The notes below the pieces were generated by a model, which saw only the letters and a program-made list of their open reading frames with translations, was not told where the DNA came from and did no database searches. The position numbers and the translations under genes were made by a program. A stretch of 32,178 nucleotides of DNA from CAIVSN01 sp031539165 (lineage in GTDB: Bacteria > Patescibacteriota > Gracilibacteria > BD1-5 > UBA2023): NCBI GenBank assembly GCA_031539165.1, contig JAVKLK010000004.1:1-32178 (forward strand), written 5' to 3'. Below are positions 17,289 to 26,999 of this stretch, in pieces; within the stretch, counting starts at the first letter, position 1; each line of letters starts with the position of its first letter.

Positions 17289-18088
17289 AGAGTCCCTGTA
17301 ACAAAGCAACCTGCCCCTTCATCCCGAATAATCGAGAGACATTTCTCATAGAGAGACATGTCTCCTCGTTCTTTTGCAAATTCACGAAGACGATTGATGG
17401 CAGTGATATATCTCTGTTGTACGAGTTTACCAAGGACTCATCTATCCAATACTGACCCATATCTATCCAAGAATCGATGAATCATGTATACATCGATTTC
17501 TTTATCCGAGTGTGTCAAAAGTGAATCCAGAATAGCTGCCTCCGGAGACAAGACTCGCATACGAACTGGATTTTGCCCAGGAGTCAGTATGAGGCCTGCT
17601 GTTTTTTTCAAGGTTGGAAAAAAATTCTTTTTCGCTGTTTTTGACCGAATCGTTCGAAACTCTATTTCATAGGAATCTCCTACTCGAACCCGCTTCTTCG
17701 GTACATCATCGAGTCCCGCAACATAGACATGAAGGACTTTGGGGGGCGAGAAGTCCTGAAGCAGTAATTCGAGTGATTTCGGTCAGGCTATGAGTGCATT
17801 TGCTCCTCAAACTTCTGCTTTGATAAAAACTTGCACGAGCTTCCAGTAGTGAACATCGATGAACTGCGGAAGTTTCTCCAGCAATGGATCATATCCTATC
17901 AAAAATACGCCATTTCGAATTCGACAAAGAATGCCTTGATGCACTAATCGAGAGAGGGTCTTGTATACCTCTGTCTTCCCTTCTGGACGGGCTAAAGTTG
18001 GATCTATGAGCTCCACTATATCATTCACCGTAACGATATCTCCCTTCTTTTGAGACAATTTATGAACAATTTTGTTAAAACTTAACAT
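17285..18088 (-). CDS. AbiEi-like winged-helix protein (antitoxin-type, no visible toxin)
   Basis: 267 aa with three TGAs read as Gly. The N-terminus is a winged helix (residues 1-75): IVTVNDIVELIDPTL, KTEVYKTLSRLVHQGIL, then RIRNGVFLIG, the wing typical of AbiEi antitoxins. Next is a conserved-looking block, GGANALIAGPKSLELLLQDF, with PPKVLHVYVAG and RVRVGDSYEIEFR as beta strands, and SPEAAILDSL, as in AbiEi_4-type proteins. In type IV toxin-antitoxin systems such proteins repress their own operon and pair with a nucleotidyltransferase toxin, AbiEii. No such partner is next to it, so this may be an orphan regulator. Convergent with xer, sharing its CTAG end. Moderate certainty on family. Confidence 0.6.
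18075..18088. repeat. dif-arm-like half site at the start of the AbiEi-like gene
   Basis: TTAAAACTTAACAT matches the left dif arm (TTAACACTTAACAT, 16161-16174) at 13 of 14 positions in the same orientation. No partner arm follows. It covers the ATG and first codons of the AbiEi-like gene. It may be chance in AT-rich DNA or a relic. Confidence 0.3.
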
Positions 18089-18167
18089 TTGAATAAAGCT
18101 CTATATATAGGAGAAAAACAACCTCAAATAAAATATCTTTTCTACTATAAAAATCAAATGTTTTTAT

Positions 18168-19988
18168 TTATTTAGGCTGAGTGGCCCCTTGAAGCTTTGA
18201 ATGTACTTGCATGTATCACTCCCCTTCAAGGTAGTTCATTTCTGAGAAAATACTCCCCTCCCCTTTTTTTGAACCTTCTTCAAGAACATTTGCTTTCAAT
18301 CAGTCCACGAAGCGAAGTTGAGTGATTGTTTCTGATGCAATGAGCGTTGAAGCATTAATAAATGATCGGTAGTTTGAATACACGATGGCTCGGTTGTCCT
18401 GAAATCAAAATGTAAGAGCAAACGTGCAGGCTATAACAGCAAAGGTAAAAAGGAATGAGCCAAACTGGAAATTACTCGCAAGCACAAGCTCTGGCCATTT
18501 TTGGTGCAAGAAACGTCGAGTGAGACGGAGTATTCCGTATCCCCCAATTGCGAGTACTACTCCAAATGGAGCGAGCGCAAAGAGAAGCAATCCTGCTAGA
18601 GCAACCCATCAAAACTGTACACCAACCAGAAGTTTTCAGAAAAAATCCTTTCGCTCATACGCCTCAAGTGATAGAAAAAACTGGGAGAGTCTCACATATT
18701 CATTGTAGGTCTTTGTGCCATGAATGGTGAGAATGAATTTAATAAAATAGTAGTAATCGGCTCGTTTGTTGAACACCGCAGCGAGTCGACGCATGAAAAA
18801 TGGCTTGAAGAATTTCAGAATAATAGACTCATCCAAAAGCTGAATGAGCCTGTGGACTTCCTGAAGGCTTTCAAAAACATATTCCTTCATATCGGCAGGC
18901 ATCATCCTTCGCTTCACTTCATAAAAAGAAATTCTCCCGAGAAATGCAATTCCCAGAGTTGCATCAACCAAATCAAGCGCTCCTCTATACATAAGACCCT
19001 TCCGGAAGACATTCTGGAACTGTTCTCGTCGTATTGAATCAATCCCCATCATACCGTGCACTCGGGCAATGAATTGGAGTTTCTCATCCGCTGATCCTGA
19101 AGCGGATTGGAGCGCATCAGCCTCATCTATCAAGATACGATAGGTGCTTGAGTCAGAAAGGGCAAGATTATACTTTGGAGTTTTGAGAAGCTTTGTACGA
19201 AGAAACTTAAAACATTCTGCCACCTGATAATCCTCCAGCGAGTCGAGAAGGTACGATCGAATTGGGGCATTTTGAATAAAAGCATCTTTCCAAAATTCTC
19301 GTGAAGCCTGAGTGCCATCTGAGAGCATCAGAAAGTAGATATCTCGCATAATTCTTCTTGCCTGAGCTTTGGATCCATCGAGTCCACACCAGCTTGATTG
19401 ACAGAGGAGAGGGATTTTGGGAAGAAGCACATCAAAAAATCTCTGCACTTCTTGTGTCTTCCCAAGAATCCCCTTTTCCCCCGACTCTTCCAGGAGTCTC
19501 TGGAGAAATTCCCTCTTTTGTGAAGCGGGAAGGTTCAAGCATTCCTGAAGATATTTTTGATTCTGGAAAACAAGCCGTATCGCTTCAAACTGAAGACGGA
19601 TGTCTGGATGGCGCTCCAATACGAAAAAATAAAAGTCCGGATCTTTCCAATAACTTTCTTCAAAATAGCTATCGAGTTTTGATTTCTGGTCCTGAAATAT
19701 ACGAATACCTCGATTTTGGTGATACGCATGCATGACTTTGTAGAAGCCATGTTTTTCATACAAAGCAATTACTTCACCAAACTGACCGAATGATTCTTCA
19801 TAGTACGTTTTTTCTATTCCAGACAGAAGATCATCCGCCAAATCCTCAAACTGCTCTCGCAATCGAGCTAACCCAAACAGGATAGATACGGGATTCTTCG
19901 AAAGAATAATTGACTCGAGCTGGTCAGCAAAAGAACGCTTTTCCTGCGTATTTTTTGTATCTGGAGTATCTGTCCGCAATTGAGTCAT
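18168..19988 (-). CDS. Large protein of unknown function with C-terminal membrane segments
   Basis: 606 aa with five TGAs read as Gly, all in the last 160 codons. The first 450 residues are soluble-looking, mostly helical, charged and rich in Phe, Leu and Gln. Two strong membrane segments follow, at about residues 461-487 (WVALAGLLLFALAPFGVVLA) and 508-530 (FGSFLFTFAVIACTFALTF). The last 75 residues are polar. No catalytic or nucleotide-binding motif is seen. A long cytoplasmic helical domain anchored by a C-terminal hairpin could be a scaffold or sensor. It lies downstream of valS, separated by a terminator, and reads away from it toward the AbiEi-like gene (79-bp gap). Stop TAA. Confidence 0.8.
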
Positions 19989-20021
19989 GAGTAAAGTTTC
20001 TCATATTTTCAAAAGGGAAGC

Positions 20022-20053
20022 AAAAAACTCATCCCCTCGGAGAGAAGATGAGT
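20022..20053 (-). terminator. Intrinsic terminator after valS
   Basis: On the minus strand ACTCATC (20053-20047) pairs with GATGAGT (20033-20027) and is followed by six T. A weaker outer inverted repeat, AGTTTCTCA/TGAGAAACT, surrounds it. Confidence 0.75.
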
Positions 20054-20069
20054 ACCTGTGAGAAACTAT

Positions 20070-22712
20070 TTATACCTCAAGAAGCTTGAGTTTTCCTTCA
20101 AGTTTTTCGAGCTGCTCAATCGCTTGTTGTCGTTTATCTTGTTCTATTCGGACAATCTTCTCAGGAGCATTCTTTACAAAGTCTTTATTCGTCAGTTTCA
20201 TATCAATGAGACGAATGTACTCTTTCTTATCCTCTATTTCCGCCTTCATGCGATCTATCTCACCTTGCGTATCAACATGAGCGCTTGTATCAAGGTAGAG
20301 CTCAATATCACTCACCACAGCATACGAGTACCCCTTCCCTTCTGCAGATTTCACAAAATCCATCGTCGATATCTTTGCCAACCCCATAAATATGGTCTGA
20401 TTTGCCTCAAGCAATTCTCTTCCCTTCTTACCAGTAGTCACAAGAAGCTCGAGCATATCACCAGGTTTCACTCCTTTCGTAGCACGAACATTTCGGATTT
20501 CTCGTATCACACTGTAGAGGAGTGTCATCTCTTTTTCGAGTACTTCATCTCGCTGGAATCCACATACTGGCCATTCACTATCCATAAGAGTGGCCCCTCC
20601 AGTAAGCTTACTATACAGCTCTTCTGTTACGAGAGGGATATAGGGATGAAGGAGTTTAAGAATCGTGAGAATTCCGTAAGCCATCACCAATCTTCCCTGT
20701 TTGGATGTTTCCTTGGTAAGCTTGTACTCTTCCACAGCAAAGTCAGCAAATTCGTCTCGTATGAACGTGATGAGCTCTTGCCCTTTTGCTGAGAAGTCAA
20801 ACTTCTCCATACCCTCAGTCACCGCATCAGTCATGGCTCGAGTTCGAGAAAGAATCCATGTTTCATGGGGCATCAGGTCTGTTGCCTTAAGAAGGGTATC
20901 ATGAAGTTCTTGATAGGATTCTGAAATTTCTCCAATATTGGTCGAAACAAATCGTGCAACATTCCACAATTTATTGAGGAACAGCATATTATTCTCAACC
21001 AGCTTCATGGAGAAGTTCAAGTTGTTTCCTGGAGTATTCCCGATAGCAAGAGAGAGGCGCAATGCATCCGTAGAATGCTCGTTGATAATATCGAGAGGGT
21101 CGATAACGTTTCCCCAAGATTTTGACATCTTTCGGCCTTTTTCGTCGAGCACAAGACCATGAAGATAGACCGTCTTGAATGGAGTCTGATTGGTATACTC
21201 ATATCCAAATAAGAGCATTCGAATTACCCAGAAGAACAGGATATCATATCCCGTCTCCAGTACCTGGGCTGGGTAAAACTTCTTGAAGAGTTCTCCAGGG
21301 TCTGTCGGATGCCAATCAAGAATGGAGAATGGCCAAAGACCCGAGCTAAACCAAGTATCCAGTACATCCTCATCTCGGCGAACCATCTCTTTGCCATACT
21401 TTGCATATATATCAGAAGGATCTCGAGTTACCCCTAGAAGTTCCCCTGTTTCGACATGATAATACGCTGGAATCTGATGCCCCCACCAGAGCTGTCGAGA
21501 AATACACCAATCTCTCAGGTTCAGCATCCAGTCTTCAAACGATTTATTGAAGCGAGAAGGAACGATGGTGAATTCTTTTTTTTCATACCCCTTCATTACC
21601 TTTTTTGCCATCTCTGAAGCGCGAACAAACCATTGTGTTGATATAATCGTTTCAATCTTTGTTCCAGAACGAGAGCAGTATCCAACCGTATGCTTGTACG
21701 GCTCAACCCGGAGAAGGTTTCCCTTTGCCTTGAGGAGTTCGACAATATTTTGTCTTGCAGTCGTCGCAGCATCTTGACCTGCGAATATTCCTGCTGCCTC
21801 GGTCATTTTTCCATTCCGATCTATTACGGAAAAATCAAGTTTCAATCCGTGCCGCTTCCCCATCTCAAAGTCTGTTGGGTCATGTGCGGGGGTAATCTTT
21901 ACTGCTCCAGTTCCAAATTCACGATCAACGGATTCATCCGCAATAATGGGTATTTCAATATTCGCAATTGGCAATACCGCCTTTCGGCCGATCATTTTCT
22001 TGTATCGTTTATCCTTGGGATGAACTGCAACTGCTTGGTCTGCGAGAAGCGTTTCTGGTCGAGTAGTAGCAATAGTGAATTCATTATCTGATCCAGAAAC
22101 AAAATACGTGATGTAGTACATGAACGCATCCTCTTCCTTGTAATCAACTTCTATATCCGAAATCACGGACTCGAGCCCGGGAGAATAATTCACCATGTAC
22201 TCTCCTCGATATATCAATCCTTTTGCGTAGAGGTCAGTAAAGATATATTCTACCAGTTCATTGGATTTGGCATCAAAGGTGAATCGCTCCTTTGTCCAAT
22301 CACAACTTGTCCCCAGTTTACGAACTTGATTGTTGATATTTGCTGCGTACTGATCCTTCCACTTCCACACTTCATCGAGAAATTTCTCACGACCAAGCGA
22401 AGTACGTGATTTACCCTGTTCAGCAAGGAGTTTTTCTACTCGAGCCTGCGTAGCGATACCAGCATGATCTGTTCCAGGAACCCAAAGCGTACTATCTCAT
22501 TTGAGTCGGTGATATCGAACCATGATATCCTCAAGCGTAAGAGTGAGAGCATGTCCGATATGGAGATTCCCTGTTACATTTGGAGGAGGAATGGGAATAT
22601 AAAAAGTATTTCCTGTTCGCGACGGCGCAGGGGCAAAAAGTCACATCGCCTCCGTTCTCTCACAAACGACATTTTCAAAATCTTTTGGATTATACTGTTT
22701 TGGGAATTCCAT
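20070..22712 (-). CDS. valS: Valyl-tRNA synthetase
   Basis: 880 aa, full length. Two TGAs near the N-terminus (residues 24 and 72) are read as Gly; without them the first 114 residues, including the HIGH signature, would be lost. Motifs: PPPNVTGNLHIGHAL (HIGH), KGDSTLWVPGTDHAGIATQ (Gly72 is TGA, matching the Gly of the family), the CP1 editing domain (TTRPETLLADQAVAVHP, AHDPTDFEMGKRH), DVLDTWFSSGLWP, KMSKSWGNVIDP (KMSKS) and a C-terminal coiled coil from about 810. It charges tRNA-Val with valine. Start ATG at 22712, 84 bp after the previous stop; no T-box leader fits in that gap. Stop TAA and a terminator follow. Confidence 0.97.
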
Positions 22713-22796
22713 GACAAAAAACATAAAGAAGGGAGCACGCTCCGTAACCCCTGCAATATAGGAATTTCCTTGCGAAAAGCAACCGAATCGGGATGC

Positions 22797-23192
22797 TTAT
22801 GTATTTCTATCCGATAGGGAGTCTCTTGTTGGATTCGTCCATTCTGAAATATCTGCTGGGCGATACTGTTTGGGCATCCCAAACCAAACTTTGAGACGAG
22901 AAATGAGTTCTGATTCCTCAAATAAGAAATTCTGCAGAACAGAATAGACTCTGTCGGATGTTTGAAGCCGCAAGAGAGCCATGTCGAAAGCTATTTTTCC
23001 CAAACGAGCGGTATGGGGGTTTGGACGTGTTCCATCGAGTTCAGGAGAAATTGCCGGGTGGTCAACTTCAGATTCATCTTTCCATCCTCACTCATACAAA
23101 GGGAATCATTTTACATTCCAGAGAGATTCTGTCTTGAGAGTCTCGATTACTAGGCGTTTTGTATGGTATATATGATCATGGGCAATTTTCAT
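22797..23192 (-). CDS. Unknown protein, possibly the 3' part of a gene split by TAA
   Basis: 131 aa from the ATG at 23192, with two TGAs read as Gly (VKGFPLYEGGWKDESE). The family is not recognised; there is a mixed region VDHPAISPELDGTRPNPH, then a helical part and a Trp-containing end. The frame is open upstream for 24 more codons, right up to the TAA that ends the preceding gene in the same frame. No start codon occurs in those 24 codons, and the sequence there (EILEIAGEERDAG) looks coding. It may therefore be the continuation of that gene after a nonsense mutation or a sequencing error. Stop TAA 84 bp before the valS ATG. Confidence 0.55.
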
Positions 23193-23264
23193 GAGACGAG
23201 GGCGCTCTCTCTGAATACCCGCATCTCGTTCCTCTCCAGCAATTTCAAGGATTTCTCCCCTTTC

Positions 23265-23687
23265 TTAAGAAGACAGTTTATCGATTCGATAAGGATCGAC
23301 ACTCTCGAGTTTTTGAAATGTTTTTGGGAAGTATTCCATTCGTACAGAGGTATATCGAAGTACTTCTTCCACGGCACGTTCCGTAGAAATCTGAAACATC
23401 CAAGCACTTGCTACGATATCATTCAGGTGAGATTCAGAAAGTTCATAGAGTGATCCGGCATGTTCTTTGAGATGGGAAAGCAAAGTGTGTGTCCTGTGTT
23501 TTGCATGCCCCAATCGATCAACAAGCTTTCGAATCGTAGACTGATCAAGCGGAATGGAATGGTCTCGAGCAAAACGCCTATACTCCTGTGCATCATCAAG
23601 CAGAGGGTTATACAGGCGTCCAACTGTAGTGTGAAACTCTTGTTTTACTATTTCAGGATCACGAATGAGAACAGAAGAGAAAGACAT
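23265..23687 (-). CDS. Unknown helical protein, possibly the 5' part of a split gene
   Basis: 140 aa, no TGA. Helical, charged, rich in His, Arg and Leu (LVDRLGHAKHRTHTLLSHLKEHAGSL). No known motif found. It begins 51 bp after folA and ends at TAA 23265-23267, with an open frame continuing downstream into the next entry. Read together the two parts would encode about 296 residues including the stop position. Part of the minus-strand run from nrdA to valS. Confidence 0.6.
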   Translation of the reverse strand: MSFSSVLIRDPEIVKQEFHTTVGRLYNPLLDDAQEYRRFARDHSIPLDQSTIRKLVDRLGHAKHRTHTLLSHLKEHAGSLYELSESHLNDIVASAWMFQISTERAVEEVLRYTSVRMEYFPKTFQKLESVDPYRIDKLSS

Positions 23688-23738
23688 AGAAGAGATGGCG
23701 ATACAAATTCTCCTTCTTCTGAAGTACTGATGGGAGGG

Positions 23739-24209
23739 TTATAATTTTATACGCCGAAACTTAATAAAGTCAAAGGTAGAAAAATGCTCTGTCTCATATG
23801 CCTCGTATTGACTTGTGTAGTCGGGGAAAAATACGTCACATTCATGCGTACCCGATATATGGCTCACCCATATTTCATCGAGAAGATTTGATTCAAGAAA
23901 CTGACTATATACTTGAGCTCCTCCTATAACAAAGACATTTTCATCAATCCAGAGATGCTCAAAACACTCAGTAATCGATGCAAATTCCTCGACGCCATCG
24001 TTCTCTATAATATGTCGGGTGAGGACCATGTTTCTTCGGTTTGGAAGGGGGCGCCCGATAGAGTGATAGGTCGTAGAACCCATGATGACAGGATGTCCTG
24101 TGGTGAGCAATCGAAAATGACGAAGATCTTCCGGATTATGCCAAGCGAGCGTGCCCCCCTTTCAGATTCCCCTTTCGTCATCGTGTGCAACGATTGCAAT
24201 ACATTTCAT
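23739..24209 (-). CDS. folA: Dihydrofolate reductase
   Basis: 156 aa, usual DHFR size. Start ATG 24209: MKCIAIVAHDDERGIGKGGTLAW. Gly16 is TGA, in the GIG motif of the Met20 loop where glycine is near-invariant. Asp28 (NPEDLRHFR) matches the catalytic Asp27 of E. coli. The NADPH-binding block follows (TTGHPVIMGSTTYHSIGRPLPNRRNMVLTR), then FVIGGAQVYSQFL. The enzyme regenerates tetrahydrofolate from the dihydrofolate made by ThyA, whose gene ends 21 bp upstream; thyA-folA is a classic pair. Without UGA recoding the protein lacks its first 33 residues and the active site. Stop TAA. Confidence 0.95.
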
Positions 24210-24230
24210 GCAGTAAAATCTCAAAAAATA

Positions 24231-25130
24231 CTATACCGCAATCGGCGCCTTAATGGCAGGATGGCAGAGATAGTCCTGAAGTGTAAAGTCGTCGTAGGTA
24301 AAATCAAATATATTTTTGACTACTGGGTTCATCTGAAGATACGGAGGGGCGAATGGAGTTCTTGAAAGTTGCTCTTGCACTTGATCAAAGTGGTTTGAAT
24401 AGATATGAGCATCCCCAACAACATGAATGAATTCTCCTGGCTCTAGACCCACTACCTGAGCTACCATCATGGTTAAGAGAGAATAGGAAGCTATATTGAA
24501 CGGTATACCGAGAAAGAAATCTCCCGATCGTTGGTAGAGCTGACAAGAGAGCTTTCCATCTGCAACATAGAATTGAAAAAGAGAGTGGCAGGGAGGAAGA
24601 AGCATTTTCTTCGCCTCAGCTGGGTTATACGCTACGATGAGATGACGACGAGAGCTTGGATTTGAACGAAGTCCATCAATCAGGTCTTGTATCTGATCTA
24701 TCCCCTGTCCATTAAAATTTCTCCACTGAGCTCCGTATCATGGACCTATCGATCCCCATTTCTGAGCAAACGCAGCATCATCACGAATCTGCTGAATAAA
24801 TTCACTCTGAGAGACGGGGGTCTGCCCTTGTCCAGTAAGAGCATTCACATACTCCTTGTAGGGCCATTCGTCCCAAATATGTACATCATTCTGAACAAGA
24901 TACCGAATATTGGTATCTCCCGAAAGAAACCAGAGTAATTCGTGAATAATTCCTCTCAAGAACATTTTCTTGGTGGTGAGAAGAGGAAAACCCTTTGCTA
25001 TATCAAACCGCATATGAACCCCGAAAAGAGAGCGAGTTCCTGTTCCGGTACGGTCTCCCCTATCGGAACCTGTCTCTAAAATAGTCCGAAGGGCATCGAG
25101 ATACACTGTATCATGAAAGCTCTGAGTCAT
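24231..25130 (-). CDS. thyA: Thymidylate synthase
   Basis: 299 aa with one TGA (24738-24740) read as Gly in the GPGYGAQWRNF motif. Other motifs: DRTGTGTRSLFG (phosphate-binding Arg), RGIIHELLWFLSGDTN, LPPCHSLFQF (nucleophile Cys181), LYQRSGDFFLGIPFNIASYSLL and HIYSNHFDQV. It methylates dUMP to dTMP with methylenetetrahydrofolate. About 35 residues longer than E. coli ThyA, as in many other bacteria. It is 5 bp downstream of an unknown gene and directly upstream of folA. Stop TAG. Confidence 0.97.
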
Positions 25131-25135
25131 AGGAA

Positions 25136-25870
25136 TTAATGAAGTTGGAAAATGAGGCTCCGAAGTTTTTTATCTGTTTCTTCAGCTAAAATCCGAGGAT
25201 CCCTATCGTCTCGAGTGAAATTCCCTGCTGTGGGAAGATTATGACGAATTCGGGTCTTTACATAGAGCATGAGCAAATGATTCAATCCGTATCCCTCAAT
25301 ATCTTTAGGAGTAAGCCGAAAGAGGGATTCTTGGTATCGCTCTATCGTTTGAGGGTCTTCTTCAATGGAACCAGAAAGTATGCGGAGTCGAAGAGAAAAT
25401 TTCTCAATCCATGCAGCGTTCACAAGCCCAACAAGTTCATGGCTTCGAGCTTTGAGTACCTCACAAAATACCGCTGAAATATAACTATTTTCAAAAGCAT
25501 AATTTGCAAGAGCTTGAAGCTCCAATGCGGTAATATCACTCGGTATTGCATCCAAATCAGGTAGACCGAGTGCTGTCTGCATTTTGGATTGAGCTCGGGC
25601 AAGTATTCCTTCTATTTCCTGTCTTACTGCAGAATCCCCCGTTTGGCCATATTGACGAATCAACGGACACATGCTCATGGCAGTGGTGATATCAATAACA
25701 TTCTTCGCTACAAGCGAGATAAGGTTGGCCGTCAGGAATCTCGCCTCTCTATTGCGAAGAGGTTCTCCAATTCATTCTTTAATCTGTGATGCAACTCGCT
25801 CCACCTCGATTCCGGGAATCGATACAGAAGATTGAGCGATTGGAACAGGGGCAGAAGGGGTTGTCGACAT
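25136..25870 (-). CDS. Unknown protein in the dNTP cluster
   Basis: 244 aa with one TGA near residue 35 read as Gly. After a Pro/Ser-rich start (MSTTPSAPVPIAQSS) it is mostly alpha-helical and lacks membrane segments, signal peptide or an obvious catalytic motif. It starts 11 bp after nrdB and ends 5 bp before thyA, so it is surely co-transcribed with them. A role linked to dNTP supply is only a guess from position. Stop TAA. Confidence 0.75.
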
Positions 25871-25881
25871 AGTGTGAAAGA

Positions 25882-26934
25882 TTAGAAATCCCAGCTTCAC
25901 TTCATACTCGAGGACTGAGTATAATTAATAACGGTCGTTTCGAAAAAGTTTCCTTTGTCAGAATTTGGATCTTGAAGTCTATCTAAGTGTTTGTATGGGT
26001 TTGCCATCGCATCTGGATAAAGCGGAGCCATCCCAAGCATAGCCAAACGCTGGTTACACAACCACTTGGTATATCCATCAGTTGTGTCACCATTGATTCC
26101 CATGATTCTTGATCCGAGAATATGGTTCGACCAAGCAATTTCTTGTTCCACTGCAACTCATGCCATATCTCGAATGATTGATTCATCGTACATTTCAGGG
26201 AACTCTTTCTTGATTTCTCGAAGGATATTCGCGAAGAGTGTAACGTGAGTAAGTTCGTCTCGTCTGATATACGCGATCATTCGTCCAGTGGCTGGCATCT
26301 TCATCATGTCTACAAGCGTATCAAAGAAAGCGAATCCATTGTAGAAATAGAGTCCCTCCAACAAGAAGTTTGCTACAAGTGCTCGGAACAAATTCGCATC
26401 ATTCGGAGTGTCTATGAAATTCTGATAAATACTTCCGATGTATTTATTTCGTTCAAGAAGAATGACATCATTTCTCCAAAAGTAGTAAATCTCCTCTCGC
26501 TCTTCCGGAGAAACAACAGATTCAAGAATCGTTGCGTACGACTGCGAGTGAATTGCTTCTTGGTAAGCATGAATCGAGAGAATAAGATTCACTTCTGGAG
26601 CAGTAATATAATCCGAAAGGTTCGGAAGATTCACCGTTTGAATCGAATCAAGAAAAATCAGAAACGAGAGAATTCCTTTGTAGGCCCTCTGTTCATCGGG
26701 AGAGAGCGTTGAGTGAAAGTCGCGTTGATCATCTTTGAGTCCAGAAACCTTTTCAGGAACCCAGAAATTTCCCACCATTACTTGATACATGGATTTTGCC
26801 CACGAGTACTTCACAGCATTGAGGTTGAAAAGTCCTGTGGTGGAACCCTTGATAATCGTTCTCTCTGCAACAGAGTCGTTTCCAGAAGGATTGAAGAGAA
26901 GATTGGAACTAATCTGAGATTCGCTAGGAGTCAT
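25882..26934 (-). CDS. nrdB: Class I ribonucleotide reductase small subunit (R2)
   Basis: 350 aa with two TGAs read as Gly. Metal ligands are in place: Asp96, Glu126 and His129 (QEAIHSQSY), Glu193 (LLEGLYFYNGFAFF), Glu227 and His230 (RRDELTH). Tyr133 sits at the radical-tyrosine position (E. coli Tyr122), pointing to a tyrosyl-radical enzyme of class Ia/Ib type. Reading the second TGA as Gly adds the tail GSWDF, an acidic/aromatic end like the R2 C-terminal peptide that docks into R1. The first TGA, just after DMA, joins the conserved helix to the rest. 65 bp downstream of nrdA. Stop TAA. Confidence 0.96.
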
Positions 26935-26999
26935 AGGAAGAGGAATAAATGTGGTTAGTCTTTATGAAGATGAATTCTTCGCTTTATGAATTCGGATTT

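Noticed and set aside
20058..20792. A 244-codon plus-strand open frame
   Set aside because: Antisense to the C-terminal part of valS, with unusual composition and no motif.
22713..22796. T-box riboswitch before valS
   Set aside because: The gap is only 84 bp with one tiny hairpin; no T-box sequence or antiterminator fits.
26245..26712. A 155-codon plus-strand open frame
   Set aside because: Antisense to nrdB, which has all metal ligands.
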